Below, piece by piece: positions 12,185 through 21,559 of a stretch of 64,000 nt of DNA; the stretch's first letter is position 1, and every line of letters starts with the position of its first letter. Origin of the DNA: Lacibacter sp. H407 (GTDB lineage: Bacteria; Bacteroidota; Bacteroidia; Chitinophagales; Chitinophagaceae). The stretch covers positions 2,604,001 to 2,668,000 of the forward strand of contig NZ_JBBKTU010000001.1 in assembly GCF_037892605.1 (NCBI RefSeq), in the 5' to 3' direction. The translations under genes were made by a program, and so were the position numbers. The notes below the pieces were generated by a model. The model was not told the origin of the DNA. It saw only the letters and a list, made by a program, of their open reading frames with translations, and searched no databases.

Positions 12185-13618
12185 ATGAGCGCTACACAAC
12201 AGGAATTTAAACCATCCTTAAGTTTACTGGATGCTACTATGATGGTGGCAGGTTCCATGATCGGTTCAGGTATTTTTATTGTAAGTGCCGATATTACACG
12301 TAACGTTGGCAGTGCAGGTTGGTTGTTGGTTGTATGGCTTATTACGGGATTCATGACCTTAACTGCTGCTGTTAGCTATGGTGAGTTAAGTGCCATGTTT
12401 CCAAAAGCAGGCGGCCAATACGTTTACCTCAAAGAAGCATTTAATAAGCTTGCTGGTTTTCTATACGGCTGGAGTTTCTTCACTGTTATTCAAACCGCAA
12501 CCATTGCGGCAGTAGGTGTTGCGTTCTCAAAATTCACCGGATATTTTATTCCTGAATTAGACATTAAAGATGAGAATATATTGTTCCAGTTTGGTGTGTT
12601 TAAGTTATATCCCGCACAGATCGTTTCTATACTTGTAATTGCATTACTTACTTATATCAATACGAGAGGAGTAAAGGGCGGTAAAGCCATACAAACGGTA
12701 TTTACCATTACAAAACTTCTCTCACTTTTTGGGTTGATTGTATTTGGATTATTGCTTGCTGCAAAAGCTGATGTGTGGAATGCCAATTGGAGCAACGCAT
12801 GGGAAATGAATAAACTTTCCGAAGGTGGAATGATCGCTGGTGTGGCAGGCAGTGCAGTGTTAGGTGCCATTGCAGCTTCAATGGCCGGCTCTATTTTTAG
12901 TAGTGATGCATGGAACAGTGTAACGTTTATTGCAGGTGAAATTAAAAATCCAAAACGAAATATTGGCTTAAGTCTTTTCCTGGGAACATTGATCGTTACA
13001 CTTATTTATGTTGCAGCGAATGTGATGTACATAAGTGTACTTCCTTTGAACGGCGGAGAACAAAGCATTGCATTTGCCAAACAAGATCGTGTAGCTGTGG
13101 CTGCAGCAAATGAAATTTTTGGAAGTATCGGCACTTATGTAATTGCAGTGATGATCATGATCTCAACCTTTGGTTGTATCAATGGCCTTGTGTTATCAGG
13201 TGCACGTGTTTATTATACCATGGCGCAGGATGGTCTGTTTTTTAAACAGGCCGGAACATTAAATAAGAACGCAGTACCACAATGGGCATTGTGGGCACAA
13301 TGCGTGTGGGCATCTTTACTTTGTTTAAGCGGACAGTATGGTGATCTGTTAGACATGATCTCTTTCGTAGTGGTGTTATTTTACGTGCTTACCATCATTG
13401 GCATTTTTGTATTGCGAGTAAAGCGTCCGGATATTGAACGCCCTTATAAGGCATTCGCTTATCCAATACTGCCGATTATTTATATTATTCTTGGATTGAC
13501 GTTTTGTTTCTTCCTCATTACAATGAAACCTTTGTACGCAGGAATTGGTTTTGGAATTGTTTTGTTAGGTATTCCTGTTTATTATATTGCAGTTGCAAAT
13601 CAAAAGAAGCCGGTTTAA
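12185..13618 (+). CDS. APC-family amino acid permease
   Basis: An inner-membrane amino-acid/polyamine/organocation transporter of 477 residues. About 12 hydrophobic segments run through the whole protein. The first transmembrane helix carries the glycine-rich signature GSMIGSGIFIV that breaks the helix and lines the substrate site in this family. SAMFPKAGGQYVYLKEAF matches the TM2-TM3 region of LAT/APC-type carriers. The substrate cannot be predicted. The start ATG is at 12185. The stop is followed after a single base by the next gene, so permease and sugar kinase are translationally close, although their roles appear unrelated. Confidence 0.92.
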   Translation: MSATQQEFKPSLSLLDATMMVAGSMIGSGIFIVSADITRNVGSAGWLLVVWLITGFMTLTAAVSYGELSAMFPKAGGQYVYLKEAFNKLAGFLYGWSFFTVIQTATIAAVGVAFSKFTGYFIPELDIKDENILFQFGVFKLYPAQIVSILVIALLTYINTRGVKGGKAIQTVFTITKLLSLFGLIVFGLLLAAKADVWNANWSNAWEMNKLSEGGMIAGVAGSAVLGAIAASMAGSIFSSDAWNSVTFIAGEIKNPKRNIGLSLFLGTLIVTLIYVAANVMYISVLPLNGGEQSIAFAKQDRVAVAAANEIFGSIGTYVIAVMIMISTFGCINGLVLSGARVYYTMAQDGLFFKQAGTLNKNAVPQWALWAQCVWASLLCLSGQYGDLLDMISFVVVLFYVLTIIGIFVLRVKRPDIERPYKAFAYPILPIIYIILGLTFCFFLITMKPLYAGIGFGIVLLGIPVYYIAVANQKKPV

Positions 13619-13619
13619 T

Positions 13620-14615
13620 ATGAGCGTTTCGAAATTCGATCAGTTGTTTCAGCAGTTCTCACAACTAAAAGCAGGTGTGATCGGAGATGTGATGCTTGAT
13701 ACATATATGTGGGGACATGTGGAACGTATTTCGCCGGAAGCACCGGTTCCCATTGTTACGGTTGATAAAAAAGAATATCGTATTGGTGGTGCTTCAAATG
13801 TAGCGTTGAACATTGCATCGCTTGGTGCAAGTGTTTCAATGATCAGTGTTGTTGGAAATGATGAAGAAGGAAAACAGTTGCAGCAATTACTGCAACAGCA
13901 AAATATCAAAACTGATTTTTTACTGAACAGCCCCAAACGAATTACAACCAGCAAAACACGCATTATCAGTCGTAACCAACAGATGATGCGGTTGGATAAT
14001 GAGATAACAACCGATCTGGGTTATGAAGATGAGAACCGCTTGATCCTTGCACTGCAAACATTTATTGCACAGGAAAAACCCGATGTGCTCATTTTTGAAG
14101 ATTATAACAAAGGCGTTTTAACTGAACTGGTAATTCAGAAAGCAATTGATCTTTGCAAGCATCATGGTATTGTTACCACTGTTGACCCCAAGCGTAAAAA
14201 TTTCTTTCAGTATAAAGGCGTGGATGTATTCAAGCCCAACCTCAAAGAAGTAAAAGATGGATTGAATCTGTTAACGGATGATATAAGTGAAGAGGCGTTA
14301 AAACAAATTCATTTTCGTTTAAAGGAACAACTGCAACATCATACATCCTTCATTACACTTTCTGAAAAAGGAGTGTATTATGAAAATGAAACCGAAGCAG
14401 GCATCATTCCTTCACATCGGCGTAATATTGCTGATGTAAGTGGTGCCGGTGATACGGTAATTGCTGTTGCATCATTAGTTTATACCGCTACAAAAGATAT
14501 TCAACTGATGGCTGAGGTTGCAAACATTGCCGGAGGTTTGGTTTGTGAAGAAGTGGGAACTGCTGCGATTCAACAGAAACGACTGTTACAAGAGTGTAAA
14601 TTGTTATTGAAATAA
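13620..14615 (+). CDS. rfaE1: D-glycero-beta-D-manno-heptose-7-phosphate kinase (PfkB family)
   Basis: It phosphorylates D-glycero-D-manno-heptose 7-phosphate at O-1 during ADP-heptose synthesis for lipopolysaccharide. It corresponds to domain I of E. coli HldE; the adenylyltransferase domain is absent, as is usual when the functions are split. The protein is 331 aa from the ATG at 13620; an earlier in-frame codon would overlap the permease. Motifs: an N-terminal GDVMLDTYMWG, VPIVTVDKKEYRIGGASNVA, then TTSKTRIISRNQQMMRLDNE, and the catalytic GAGDT motif near residue 280 with Asp as base. Kinase specificity among PfkB proteins is inferred from the RfaE-like TKTR/RNQQ segment. No other ADP-heptose gene lies in the window. 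Confidence 0.88.
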   Translation: MSVSKFDQLFQQFSQLKAGVIGDVMLDTYMWGHVERISPEAPVPIVTVDKKEYRIGGASNVALNIASLGASVSMISVVGNDEEGKQLQQLLQQQNIKTDFLLNSPKRITTSKTRIISRNQQMMRLDNEITTDLGYEDENRLILALQTFIAQEKPDVLIFEDYNKGVLTELVIQKAIDLCKHHGIVTTVDPKRKNFFQYKGVDVFKPNLKEVKDGLNLLTDDISEEALKQIHFRLKEQLQHHTSFITLSEKGVYYENETEAGIIPSHRRNIADVSGAGDTVIAVASLVYTATKDIQLMAEVANIAGGLVCEEVGTAAIQQKRLLQECKLLLK

Positions 14616-14616
14616 G

Positions 14617-15546
14617 ATGCGTGATTTTTCCATTGCAATTCATGGTGGTGCCGGTACAATTCTAAAAGCTGATATGACGCCCGAGCTTGAGGCTGCTTAT
14701 GTGAGCGGTCTTGCTGAAGCATTAACTGCCGGCTATACATTGTTGGCGAAAGGTGGTACTGCATTAGATGCTGTAGCAGCGGCAGTACGCTCATTGGAGG
14801 AGTGTATTTTATTCAACGCAGGAAGAGGATCTGTTTTTACAAAGACGGGTGGACATGAAATGGACGCAGCTATTATGGATGGAAAGACATTAGGAGCAGG
14901 TGCAGTAGCCGGCGTAAGCAGCGTGAAGAATCCTGTATTGCTTGCCAAACTGATCATGGAAAAAAGTGAGCATGTAATGTTGAGTGGAGATGGTGCATTG
15001 CAGTTTGCCAAACAACATCAATTGCAATTGGAAGAAGAAGATTATTTCTTTTCACAGTTTCGATATGACCAGTGGCAGTTGGTAAAAAATGAGGATACCA
15101 CTTCACTCGATCATAATATTCACATCGAAAAAAAGTTCGGAACCGTTGGTGCGGTTGCATGCGATGCCAATGGAAATCTTGCAGCTGCTACAAGTACAGG
15201 CGGCATGACGAATAAAAATTATAATCGTATTGGCGATACACCCGTAATAGGATCCGGCACGTATGCAAATAATCAAACCTGTGCTATTTCCTGTACCGGA
15301 CATGGTGAACTATTTCTTCGGGCAGTTGCGGCGTACGATGTCAGTTGCCTGATGGAATACAAAGGCATGACTCTGCAGGAAGCAATGGAAAAAGTTACAT
15401 TGGATAAATTGGTAAAGCTGAAAGGCGAAGGCGGAATGATTGGCGTGGATGCAAATGGAAACGCAGCAATGGTGTTCAACAGCGATGGAATGTATCGTGC
15501 CATGCAAAGCAATCGAGGCGAAAAGCAAATCGCTATTTATCGATAA
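14617..15546 (+). CDS. isoaspartyl peptidase / L-asparaginase (Ntn-hydrolase)
   Basis: This is a plant-type asparaginase/isoaspartyl dipeptidase that cleaves beta-aspartyl peptides and asparagine. It has 309 aa. It starts with the family signature IHGGAGTI and has FNAGRGSVFT and MDAAIMDG, as in IaaA/EcAIII. The autoproteolytic nucleophile is the Thr in KFGTVGAVACD (about residue 175), followed by AAATSTGGMTNK and GDTPVIGSGTYA, which build the active site. No signal peptide is seen, so the enzyme is cytoplasmic. The gene begins one base after the kinase stop, suggesting the permease-kinase-peptidase genes are co-transcribed. Confidence 0.93.
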   Translation: MRDFSIAIHGGAGTILKADMTPELEAAYVSGLAEALTAGYTLLAKGGTALDAVAAAVRSLEECILFNAGRGSVFTKTGGHEMDAAIMDGKTLGAGAVAGVSSVKNPVLLAKLIMEKSEHVMLSGDGALQFAKQHQLQLEEEDYFFSQFRYDQWQLVKNEDTTSLDHNIHIEKKFGTVGAVACDANGNLAAATSTGGMTNKNYNRIGDTPVIGSGTYANNQTCAISCTGHGELFLRAVAAYDVSCLMEYKGMTLQEAMEKVTLDKLVKLKGEGGMIGVDANGNAAMVFNSDGMYRAMQSNRGEKQIAIYR

Positions 15547-15612
15547 TGCCATTGGGTCTTTTAACGCTCATATGTCACAGCTGTATAAAAACTCTCTCTT
15601 ATCTTTGTTGCT

Positions 15613-16278
15613 ATGCAAACATATGTTGTAATTGTGGCCGGAGGGGCCGGCAAACGAATGGGTTCTGTGCTTCCGAAACAATTTCTATTATTAAAAAATA
15701 AACCGGTACTCTATTACACCATCAATGCATTCTTGAACGCATTGCCGGAGTGTAAAGTAATTGTTGTGTTACCGGAAGAGCATCTGGAACTGGGCAAAGA
15801 AATCGTTGACGGTTTCTTTGATGCGCAGCGAATACAATTGACCGTTGGTGGCGAAACACGTTTTCACTCTGTACAAAATGGATTAAAGCTGGTGGAAGAA
15901 GAGTCGATCATATTTGTACACGATGGAGTGCGTTGCCTGGTTCAGGAAGAATTAATTCAACGTTGTTATACCACGGCTTTAGAAACAGGAAGTGCTGTGC
16001 CTGCGATTGAATGCAGAGACAGTGTTCGTATGATCACCGAAGAAGGAAATGATCCTGTTGACCGTTCGAAATTGCGATTGGTACAAACGCCGCAAACATT
16101 CCACAGCAAAATTTTGCTGGCCGCTTTTGCGATCGATTACAAACCATGGTTTACAGATGAAGCCAATGTTGTAGAAGCATTTGGTTTAAAGGTAGCGCTG
16201 GTGCAAGGCGATGATACAAATATCAAAATCACGAACCCAATTGATTTAGTGATTGCTGAAAAGATACTTGAAGGTTAA
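15613..16278 (+). CDS. ispD: 2-C-methyl-D-erythritol 4-phosphate cytidylyltransferase
   Basis: The third enzyme of the MEP isoprenoid pathway, transferring CMP from CTP to MEP. It has 221 aa, typical length. The nucleotide-binding P-loop-like start AGGAGKRMGSVLPKQF, the VHDGVRCLV motif and TDEANVVEAFG with following KITNPIDL match IspD. A TATCTTTG -7 element lies at 15600-15607, placing the transcription start about at the ATG (15613), so the mRNA may be leaderless. The gene ends 25 bp before the convergent minus-strand operon, with no clear terminator between the two. Confidence 0.97.
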   Translation: MQTYVVIVAGGAGKRMGSVLPKQFLLLKNKPVLYYTINAFLNALPECKVIVVLPEEHLELGKEIVDGFFDAQRIQLTVGGETRFHSVQNGLKLVEEESIIFVHDGVRCLVQEELIQRCYTTALETGSAVPAIECRDSVRMITEEGNDPVDRSKLRLVQTPQTFHSKILLAAFAIDYKPWFTDEANVVEAFGLKVALVQGDDTNIKITNPIDLVIAEKILEG

Positions 16279-16303
16279 TCACTCATCACTGATCATTCAT
16301 CAC

Positions 16304-17221
16304 TCATTCTTTCAGCCACTTCAATAATTTCGGCAAACGATTCATGCGTAGAGCAGGATAGCGTTCTTCTGCAGCGCCATAGCTGCTGTAAAAAAAAGCA
16401 AGATTGCGAATATCGCTTCCTTCAAAATCAAGCAGTGTTGCTGTTCCTGCATGTTTATGGATAAAACGATCAATGAGATAATGCGAAGCGCCCAATGTTT
16501 TTCCATTCGGGTGATTGCCCACGAGAATATAGTACCAGCGGTTGTGTGAAAACAAAAATACAGCCGACGCCAGGAGTTTGTTCGCAACAGAATAGATGCC
16601 AATCAATTCTGCCTGTTTATTTTTTCTGGCAGCTTCATACACATTTCGAAAGCGGTTCAACTGTTCATCACTAATAGCGGAAACACGCTGCATGGTTTCG
16701 CCTGCTAAAGCAAGTATTTCAGTAAGTGCAATCTTTTCTTTTACGATCAATCCGCTTTGTTCAGCTTTTTTAATATTCCGTTTCAGGTTGGTACGATAGT
16801 CGTTTGCAATTTCTTCATATGATCTGTTCAGCGGCAATATATAATTTACCCGTTCCGTCATTGGGAAATCAGCAATACTGAACATGTTCTGATGATTGAG
16901 ATAGATATCAATGTACTTATAACGCCGGGGAATTTTTTTCAGGAATGCTTCAACAGTTACAGCTGTTGGGATTGTGTTGGCAAACACTCCTAAGCTGGCA
17001 CAGAAATAAGGCTGGTATAAATAATGAACGCCGTATTTGCTATTCCATGGCAACGGCATTACTGCTTCATAGTCATTCAACACCAATGCATCCCAATCGT
17101 CACACATCGCATCGAGGTACCACGCATACGCATAGATCAAACCATTTGCTGCTTCTTCAATACAACGGTTCCATTTCTGTTGATCAATTTCTGCATGCGG
17201 TATGTAATTGATCTGTTGCAT
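16304..17221 (-). CDS. GNAT/FemAB-like acyltransferase
   Basis: 305 aa. The fold appears to be of the FemAB/BioF2-like GNAT superfamily that transfers aminoacyl or acyl groups. The middle section reads YRTNLKRNIKKAEQSGL, a hallmark of FemAB-like proteins, and the C-terminal part has ILVGNHPNGKTLGASHYLIDRFI followed by LLDFEGSDI, quoted here in fragments. Substrate unknown. The start ATG overlaps the stop of the upstream M1 peptidase gene by one base (TGATG), so it is translationally coupled as the last gene of the minus-strand operon that includes a sugar transferase and a Gfo/Idh oxidoreductase. A cell-envelope role is inferred from that setting only. Confidence 0.78.
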   Translation of the reverse strand: MQQINYIPHAEIDQQKWNRCIEEAANGLIYAYAWYLDAMCDDWDALVLNDYEAVMPLPWNSKYGVHYLYQPYFCASLGVFANTIPTAVTVEAFLKKIPRRYKYIDIYLNHQNMFSIADFPMTERVNYILPLNRSYEEIANDYRTNLKRNIKKAEQSGLIVKEKIALTEILALAGETMQRVSAISDEQLNRFRNVYEAARKNKQAELIGIYSVANKLLASAVFLFSHNRWYYILVGNHPNGKTLGASHYLIDRFIHKHAGTATLLDFEGSDIRNLAFFYSSYGAAEERYPALRMNRLPKLLKWLKE

Positions 17222-20046
17222 CAGAAAGGGAAGCGCCTGTCGATTTTCTTCAAACTGAAATTCTGAATATCAATGGTAAAGCTGATATTTTTCAGAAAAC
17301 GTTTTTCAGGAATGGTTGATTCAAAATAATCACGATACACTCTGCTGTACAGCAGCGGTGCATAAATGTTGATCGTATTTTTCAGCAACGAAAGCTGCAA
17401 GCCTGCATTGAACAATACTTTGCTGCCTTCTGCATTCGGTCCCCATGCTTCTGCATAGGTGCCGAGATCCATATATACTTTCAGTGGAACTTTTACAGGT
17501 AAAATATTGAGGATATTGATCTGGTCGGGAATATCGCTTGAAATATTGATCGCCATCAACCAATTGTCTGTTTTGCCTACTTTATTTGCTAATAGATCAG
17601 TACGAACTTTAAAACCTCCATCACGCATCATCATTTGCTGACTGGCAAAACCTTCAAATTCATTTCGCCCCACAAAGTAGTTACTGTATGTATAATCTTC
17701 ATATCCTTTCGGCGCAGATAAGTTCAGGTAGTACGGATCGTTTCTGAATTGTTTGGTAATTGTTTTCTCTCCGAGATAAATAAACTTACCGGCAAATACA
17801 CGGATATCGGCTCCTAACTTTTCATTGTAGTTAAAATAGTAATTGCCTGTAAAGGCAAGTCGTAGAAAATCCTGCGCCTGTTCAGCCATCAACTCACCAC
17901 GATATGGATACAACGCCCTTTTATCCTGTATCACAAAACGTAACTGGTTGAGATAACGGGAAACATTCAACTTTGTAATTTCAACAAAACGATTTCCATT
18001 GGGAAAGGTATCGCTTCTGAAACGAAGGTCATCTTCATCCAAGAAAAATGTTTTCCATTGTATAAAACGCTCTCTTGTGCTACGTGGATTTGATTCTTTT
18101 AATACAAATTTTAAGGAGGGGGCAATTTTTCGTACACCCAATATGTATTTCTGGTTTGCTGTATCTGTAAAATCATTCGTTGAAAATTTCAACGCATTTA
18201 CAGCAAGCGTGATTCGTTGAAATGTTTTCTGCGGATAGAATGTATAGCTCATTCTTGCAAGTCCGTTCAGCTGTTTGCTTTTTGTTGCATATACAGGTGC
18301 TACGATAAATTGAAATTTCGAAGGAGCAAGTGTATAGTTATGAATGGCACCACCAATCATAAAACCATCATACATATTGATGCCGGCAACAGGTGAAACA
18401 ATCACAGTGTTTTTTGTTGCATCATTGGTGCCAACGAAAGGCGAAATAGTAAATTTCTTTTTCTGCTCCGTTACTAATGGCCCTTTTTTGTTGAGCAACG
18501 CAAATGTTGCATCGAGATTTTTCCCACTTACCTGTTCAAGCGTATGTTGCAGATCAGCAGGGTAGGGATGCTTGCCTTTCCATTGCTGAAAATATTGTTG
18601 CATGGCCTTGTCAAATACAGTTTTGCCAAGCTGTTGTTCCAGCAACTGCATAAACTGTGCACCTTTCTCGTAAGCGATCAATGAATAATTCGCTTCTGTT
18701 AATGAATCGGCTGAAGTATTTACTGGCTGATCAAGTTTTAGCCGTTCAAAACTTTGCAAAAACAATGCATCATCAAAATTCAGATCAAATAATTGTTTTT
18801 TATCGGTTGTTGGTTTATAACGGCTCGCTTCTTTCTCAAAACGTTTTCCGTAGTACGAATTAATACCTTCATCAAACCAAGGATAACGTTGTTCATTATT
18901 CGCCAGCATACCTTGAAACCAGTTATGTCCCACTTCATGTTCAATTACACTTTCTAAAGAACGCTCATTCGGCATGCGGGTAATAGCAGTGATGCAGGGA
19001 TATTCCATGCCACCAGAAAAACCCATCGGTGCTTCCACCGCTGCAACTGTATTGTAAGGATATTCACCAATGGTATTGCTTCTGAAATGCACCGCATCCT
19101 TGATCATACGAATGCTGTTTTTCCAAAGTGTTTTGCTTGCAGCAGGAAAAGCAGCATAAGCGTCTATAACCCGACCGTTTGCAAGCTGGATCGTATCGTG
19201 CAACAACATAAACTTCTTATCAGCAAACCATGCAAAGTCATGCACATTGTTTTGGGTATACAAAAGTGTTTTGGTTTCTTCTGTTGTTACAGGAAGTTTA
19301 ACGGGCTTTTTTGCAGTTGTTTTTTTTGCTGTTTGTTTTACAGGTTGCGGATTGTAATTAGCTGCCCGTTCTTTCATCCACTGCTGCTCTTCTTTGTTCT
19401 GCAAATTGCCGGAGCTCAATACCACATAACTTTTTGGCACAGTGATCTTCACTTCATAATTCCCAAACTCACTGTAAAACTCACCCTGATCTAAATACGG
19501 CATGGGATGCCAACCTAATTGATCATACACGGCCGGTTTCGGAAACCATTGTGTGATCTGATACGATTGACCTACATGTCCTCCTCTTGAAAAGTTTTTT
19601 GGCAATTGCACATGAAACGGAGTAGTTAATTCAATTGTTTCACCGGGTGCAAGTGGTTGTGGCAAGATCACTTTAATAATATCAATATGCTGCGGATGAT
19701 CTTCAATATCGGCACGTTGAGCATTCACCCGAAAGTCCAGGCGATTGATATAGCCACGATCTTCTGCATTCGAAAAATAAAAATCAGTACGCCCGTTTTC
19801 CAACAGTTGATCGCTGAAGGCAGTATTATCTGTGCGGTAAGCATTTGGCCACACATGAAACCAGATAAAACGCAAACTGTCGGGAGAACGATTGCTGTAT
19901 TCAATTTTTACAAAACCATCCAATGTATGCTCAACATCGTTGAGTGTTACATCAATTTTGTAATTGACCTGTTGCTGCCAGTACGATGGCTGGGCAACGG
20001 AAACAGAGGTGCTGATTAACAGGAGCAGAAAAATGAAATACTTCAC
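17221..20046 (-). CDS. M1-family zinc metallopeptidase (long form)
   Basis: A secreted M1 aminopeptidase-like enzyme of 941 aa. A signal peptide (residues 1-18, ending SVSVAQ) precedes the beta-rich M1 N-domain, starting YWQQQVNYKIDVTLND. The catalytic domain has GGMEYP in place of GAMEN and the zinc site HEVGH near residue 365 with the downstream Glu in WFDEGINSYY. A long C-terminal half (about 500-941) holds beta-strand-rich sequence with alternating hydrophobic residues, reminiscent of an outer-membrane barrel-like or surface domain; this is inference. It is 42 bp downstream of a shorter M1 paralogue whose N-terminal half is clearly similar (shared YWQQ-VNYTIDV, HWMPYLD and FYSEFG blocks), so the two arose by tandem duplication. 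Confidence 0.9.
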   Translation of the reverse strand: MKYFIFLLLLISTSVSVAQPSYWQQQVNYKIDVTLNDVEHTLDGFVKIEYSNRSPDSLRFIWFHVWPNAYRTDNTAFSDQLLENGRTDFYFSNAEDRGYINRLDFRVNAQRADIEDHPQHIDIIKVILPQPLAPGETIELTTPFHVQLPKNFSRGGHVGQSYQITQWFPKPAVYDQLGWHPMPYLDQGEFYSEFGNYEVKITVPKSYVVLSSGNLQNKEEQQWMKERAANYNPQPVKQTAKKTTAKKPVKLPVTTEETKTLLYTQNNVHDFAWFADKKFMLLHDTIQLANGRVIDAYAAFPAASKTLWKNSIRMIKDAVHFRSNTIGEYPYNTVAAVEAPMGFSGGMEYPCITAITRMPNERSLESVIEHEVGHNWFQGMLANNEQRYPWFDEGINSYYGKRFEKEASRYKPTTDKKQLFDLNFDDALFLQSFERLKLDQPVNTSADSLTEANYSLIAYEKGAQFMQLLEQQLGKTVFDKAMQQYFQQWKGKHPYPADLQHTLEQVSGKNLDATFALLNKKGPLVTEQKKKFTISPFVGTNDATKNTVIVSPVAGINMYDGFMIGGAIHNYTLAPSKFQFIVAPVYATKSKQLNGLARMSYTFYPQKTFQRITLAVNALKFSTNDFTDTANQKYILGVRKIAPSLKFVLKESNPRSTRERFIQWKTFFLDEDDLRFRSDTFPNGNRFVEITKLNVSRYLNQLRFVIQDKRALYPYRGELMAEQAQDFLRLAFTGNYYFNYNEKLGADIRVFAGKFIYLGEKTITKQFRNDPYYLNLSAPKGYEDYTYSNYFVGRNEFEGFASQQMMMRDGGFKVRTDLLANKVGKTDNWLMAINISSDIPDQINILNILPVKVPLKVYMDLGTYAEAWGPNAEGSKVLFNAGLQLSLLKNTINIYAPLLYSRVYRDYFESTIPEKRFLKNISFTIDIQNFSLKKIDRRFPF

Positions 20047-20088
20047 TCAATGGGTTTTATCAAAAATAATATCTTCTTTTGGTTACAC

Positions 20089-21531
20089 CTATAATTTACC
20101 ACGCTCTTTTAAGAGGGAAAACACGCTGTTCAGCTTTCTTTTGCATACTTGCTCCATTACCTGCTGAAAATCCTCCGGATAAGGATGGCGGAATTTCCAA
20201 CGTGAATAATATTCTTTGATACCCGCTTCAAAGTTTGCCTGTCCTGTCTGCTTCTGCAATAAACGTAACCATTCCTGTGTTTTTGCATAAACAGCGAAAA
20301 AGTAGGCATCCGCAGTTTTATACAATTCAGCATTCTGATCAATAGGGTCACGAAAATCATTTTCAAAAACCGGGCTTCGGTTTGTAATAGTATTGCTGAA
20401 CCAATCAGTGAGTCCCTCATCCATCCAGGCATGATCACGTTCGTTGCTTCCAATGATGCCGTAAAACCAGTTGTGTACAATTTCATGTGTGAGTACATAC
20501 GCATCAGGCACATTCAATAAACAGATCATCGGGTATTCCATTCCTCCGCTAAACCGGTTGCCTGAACCTTCAACAACAGAAACAGAACTGTAAGGATATG
20601 GGCCCACATATTCTTTCATGTCAAAAAGTATGTCTGCTATCTGATCGTTTGCTTCATCCCAAAATGAAGAACGGGTTGTTTTGGAGAATGTAAAAATGTC
20701 AACTGTATGCCCGTCATTCAAAAGTGCCTGTGAATAACGGATCATAAAATCTTGAGATGCAAACCATGCAAAGTCGTGGATGTTTTTTTGCTGATAGCGC
20801 AATGTTTTGTAAGATGATTGAAATGCAGGTTTGTATTTTGATCCTGCTTTTTTTCTGTTTTTTATTCCAATGATCTTATAGCTTTCCAACTCTTCTTCTG
20901 TTGTCAGTTCACCTGTTGCAGCTACTACATACGATGATGGAAGTGTGATCGAAACATCAAAGCTGCCAAACTCACTGTAAAATTCACCACGATCCAAATA
21001 GGGCATGGGATGCCATCCTTTCTGATCGTACACTGCCGGTTTCGGATACCATTGCGAAATATAAAAATCGTTTTTAGCGTAGCCAAGCCGGGATTCGTAT
21101 TCGGGAATTTTTACAAAGAACGATGTTTGAATACGAATGGCTTCTCCCGGAAGTAATGGTTGCTTCAATACCAGTTTGATAATATCAATATGTTGTGGAT
21201 GTGCTTCGGTGAAAACTGTATCGTTATCGATTGTAAAATAAACGCTGTCAATGTAGCCGTTGTTTTTTCGATAATAGGTACTGCCGTTTTGTTTGGCATA
21301 GGCTGTGCTCTTATCCTTATACGCATTGGGCCACAAGTGAAACCAGATATAGGTAAGTGTATCGGGAGAATGATTGATGTATTCAATACGTTCAAGACCT
21401 TTCAACGATTTGTTTTGTACATCCAGTGAAACATCAATGGTATAATTCACTTCCTGTTGCCAGTACGTTGTTTCCTGTGCAGATGTGAAAAAAGCAGATA
21501 CCAGTAAGGTGAGGAGAAAACTGATTTTCAT
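20089..21531 (-). CDS. M1-family zinc metallopeptidase (short form)
   Basis: A secreted M1-type peptidase of 480 aa. I chose the ATG at 21531, because it starts the signal peptide (MKISFLLTLLVSAFFTSAQ). Starting upstream would add a charged 15-residue extension that overlaps the preceding gene. GGMEYP and the zinc motif HEIVH (near residue 345), with the third ligand in MDEGLTDWF, are intact. It ends shortly after the peptidase helical domain and lacks the long C-terminal region of its downstream neighbour. Both genes lie in the same minus-strand operon behind the sugar transferase. Substrate unknown; extracytoplasmic protein or peptide turnover is likely. Confidence 0.9.
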   Translation of the reverse strand: MKISFLLTLLVSAFFTSAQETTYWQQEVNYTIDVSLDVQNKSLKGLERIEYINHSPDTLTYIWFHLWPNAYKDKSTAYAKQNGSTYYRKNNGYIDSVYFTIDNDTVFTEAHPQHIDIIKLVLKQPLLPGEAIRIQTSFFVKIPEYESRLGYAKNDFYISQWYPKPAVYDQKGWHPMPYLDRGEFYSEFGSFDVSITLPSSYVVAATGELTTEEELESYKIIGIKNRKKAGSKYKPAFQSSYKTLRYQQKNIHDFAWFASQDFMIRYSQALLNDGHTVDIFTFSKTTRSSFWDEANDQIADILFDMKEYVGPYPYSSVSVVEGSGNRFSGGMEYPMICLLNVPDAYVLTHEIVHNWFYGIIGSNERDHAWMDEGLTDWFSNTITNRSPVFENDFRDPIDQNAELYKTADAYFFAVYAKTQEWLRLLQKQTGQANFEAGIKEYYSRWKFRHPYPEDFQQVMEQVCKRKLNSVFSLLKERGKL

Positions 21532-21559
21532 ACAAGGTTCTTTTAGCTGCTGTTGTGCA

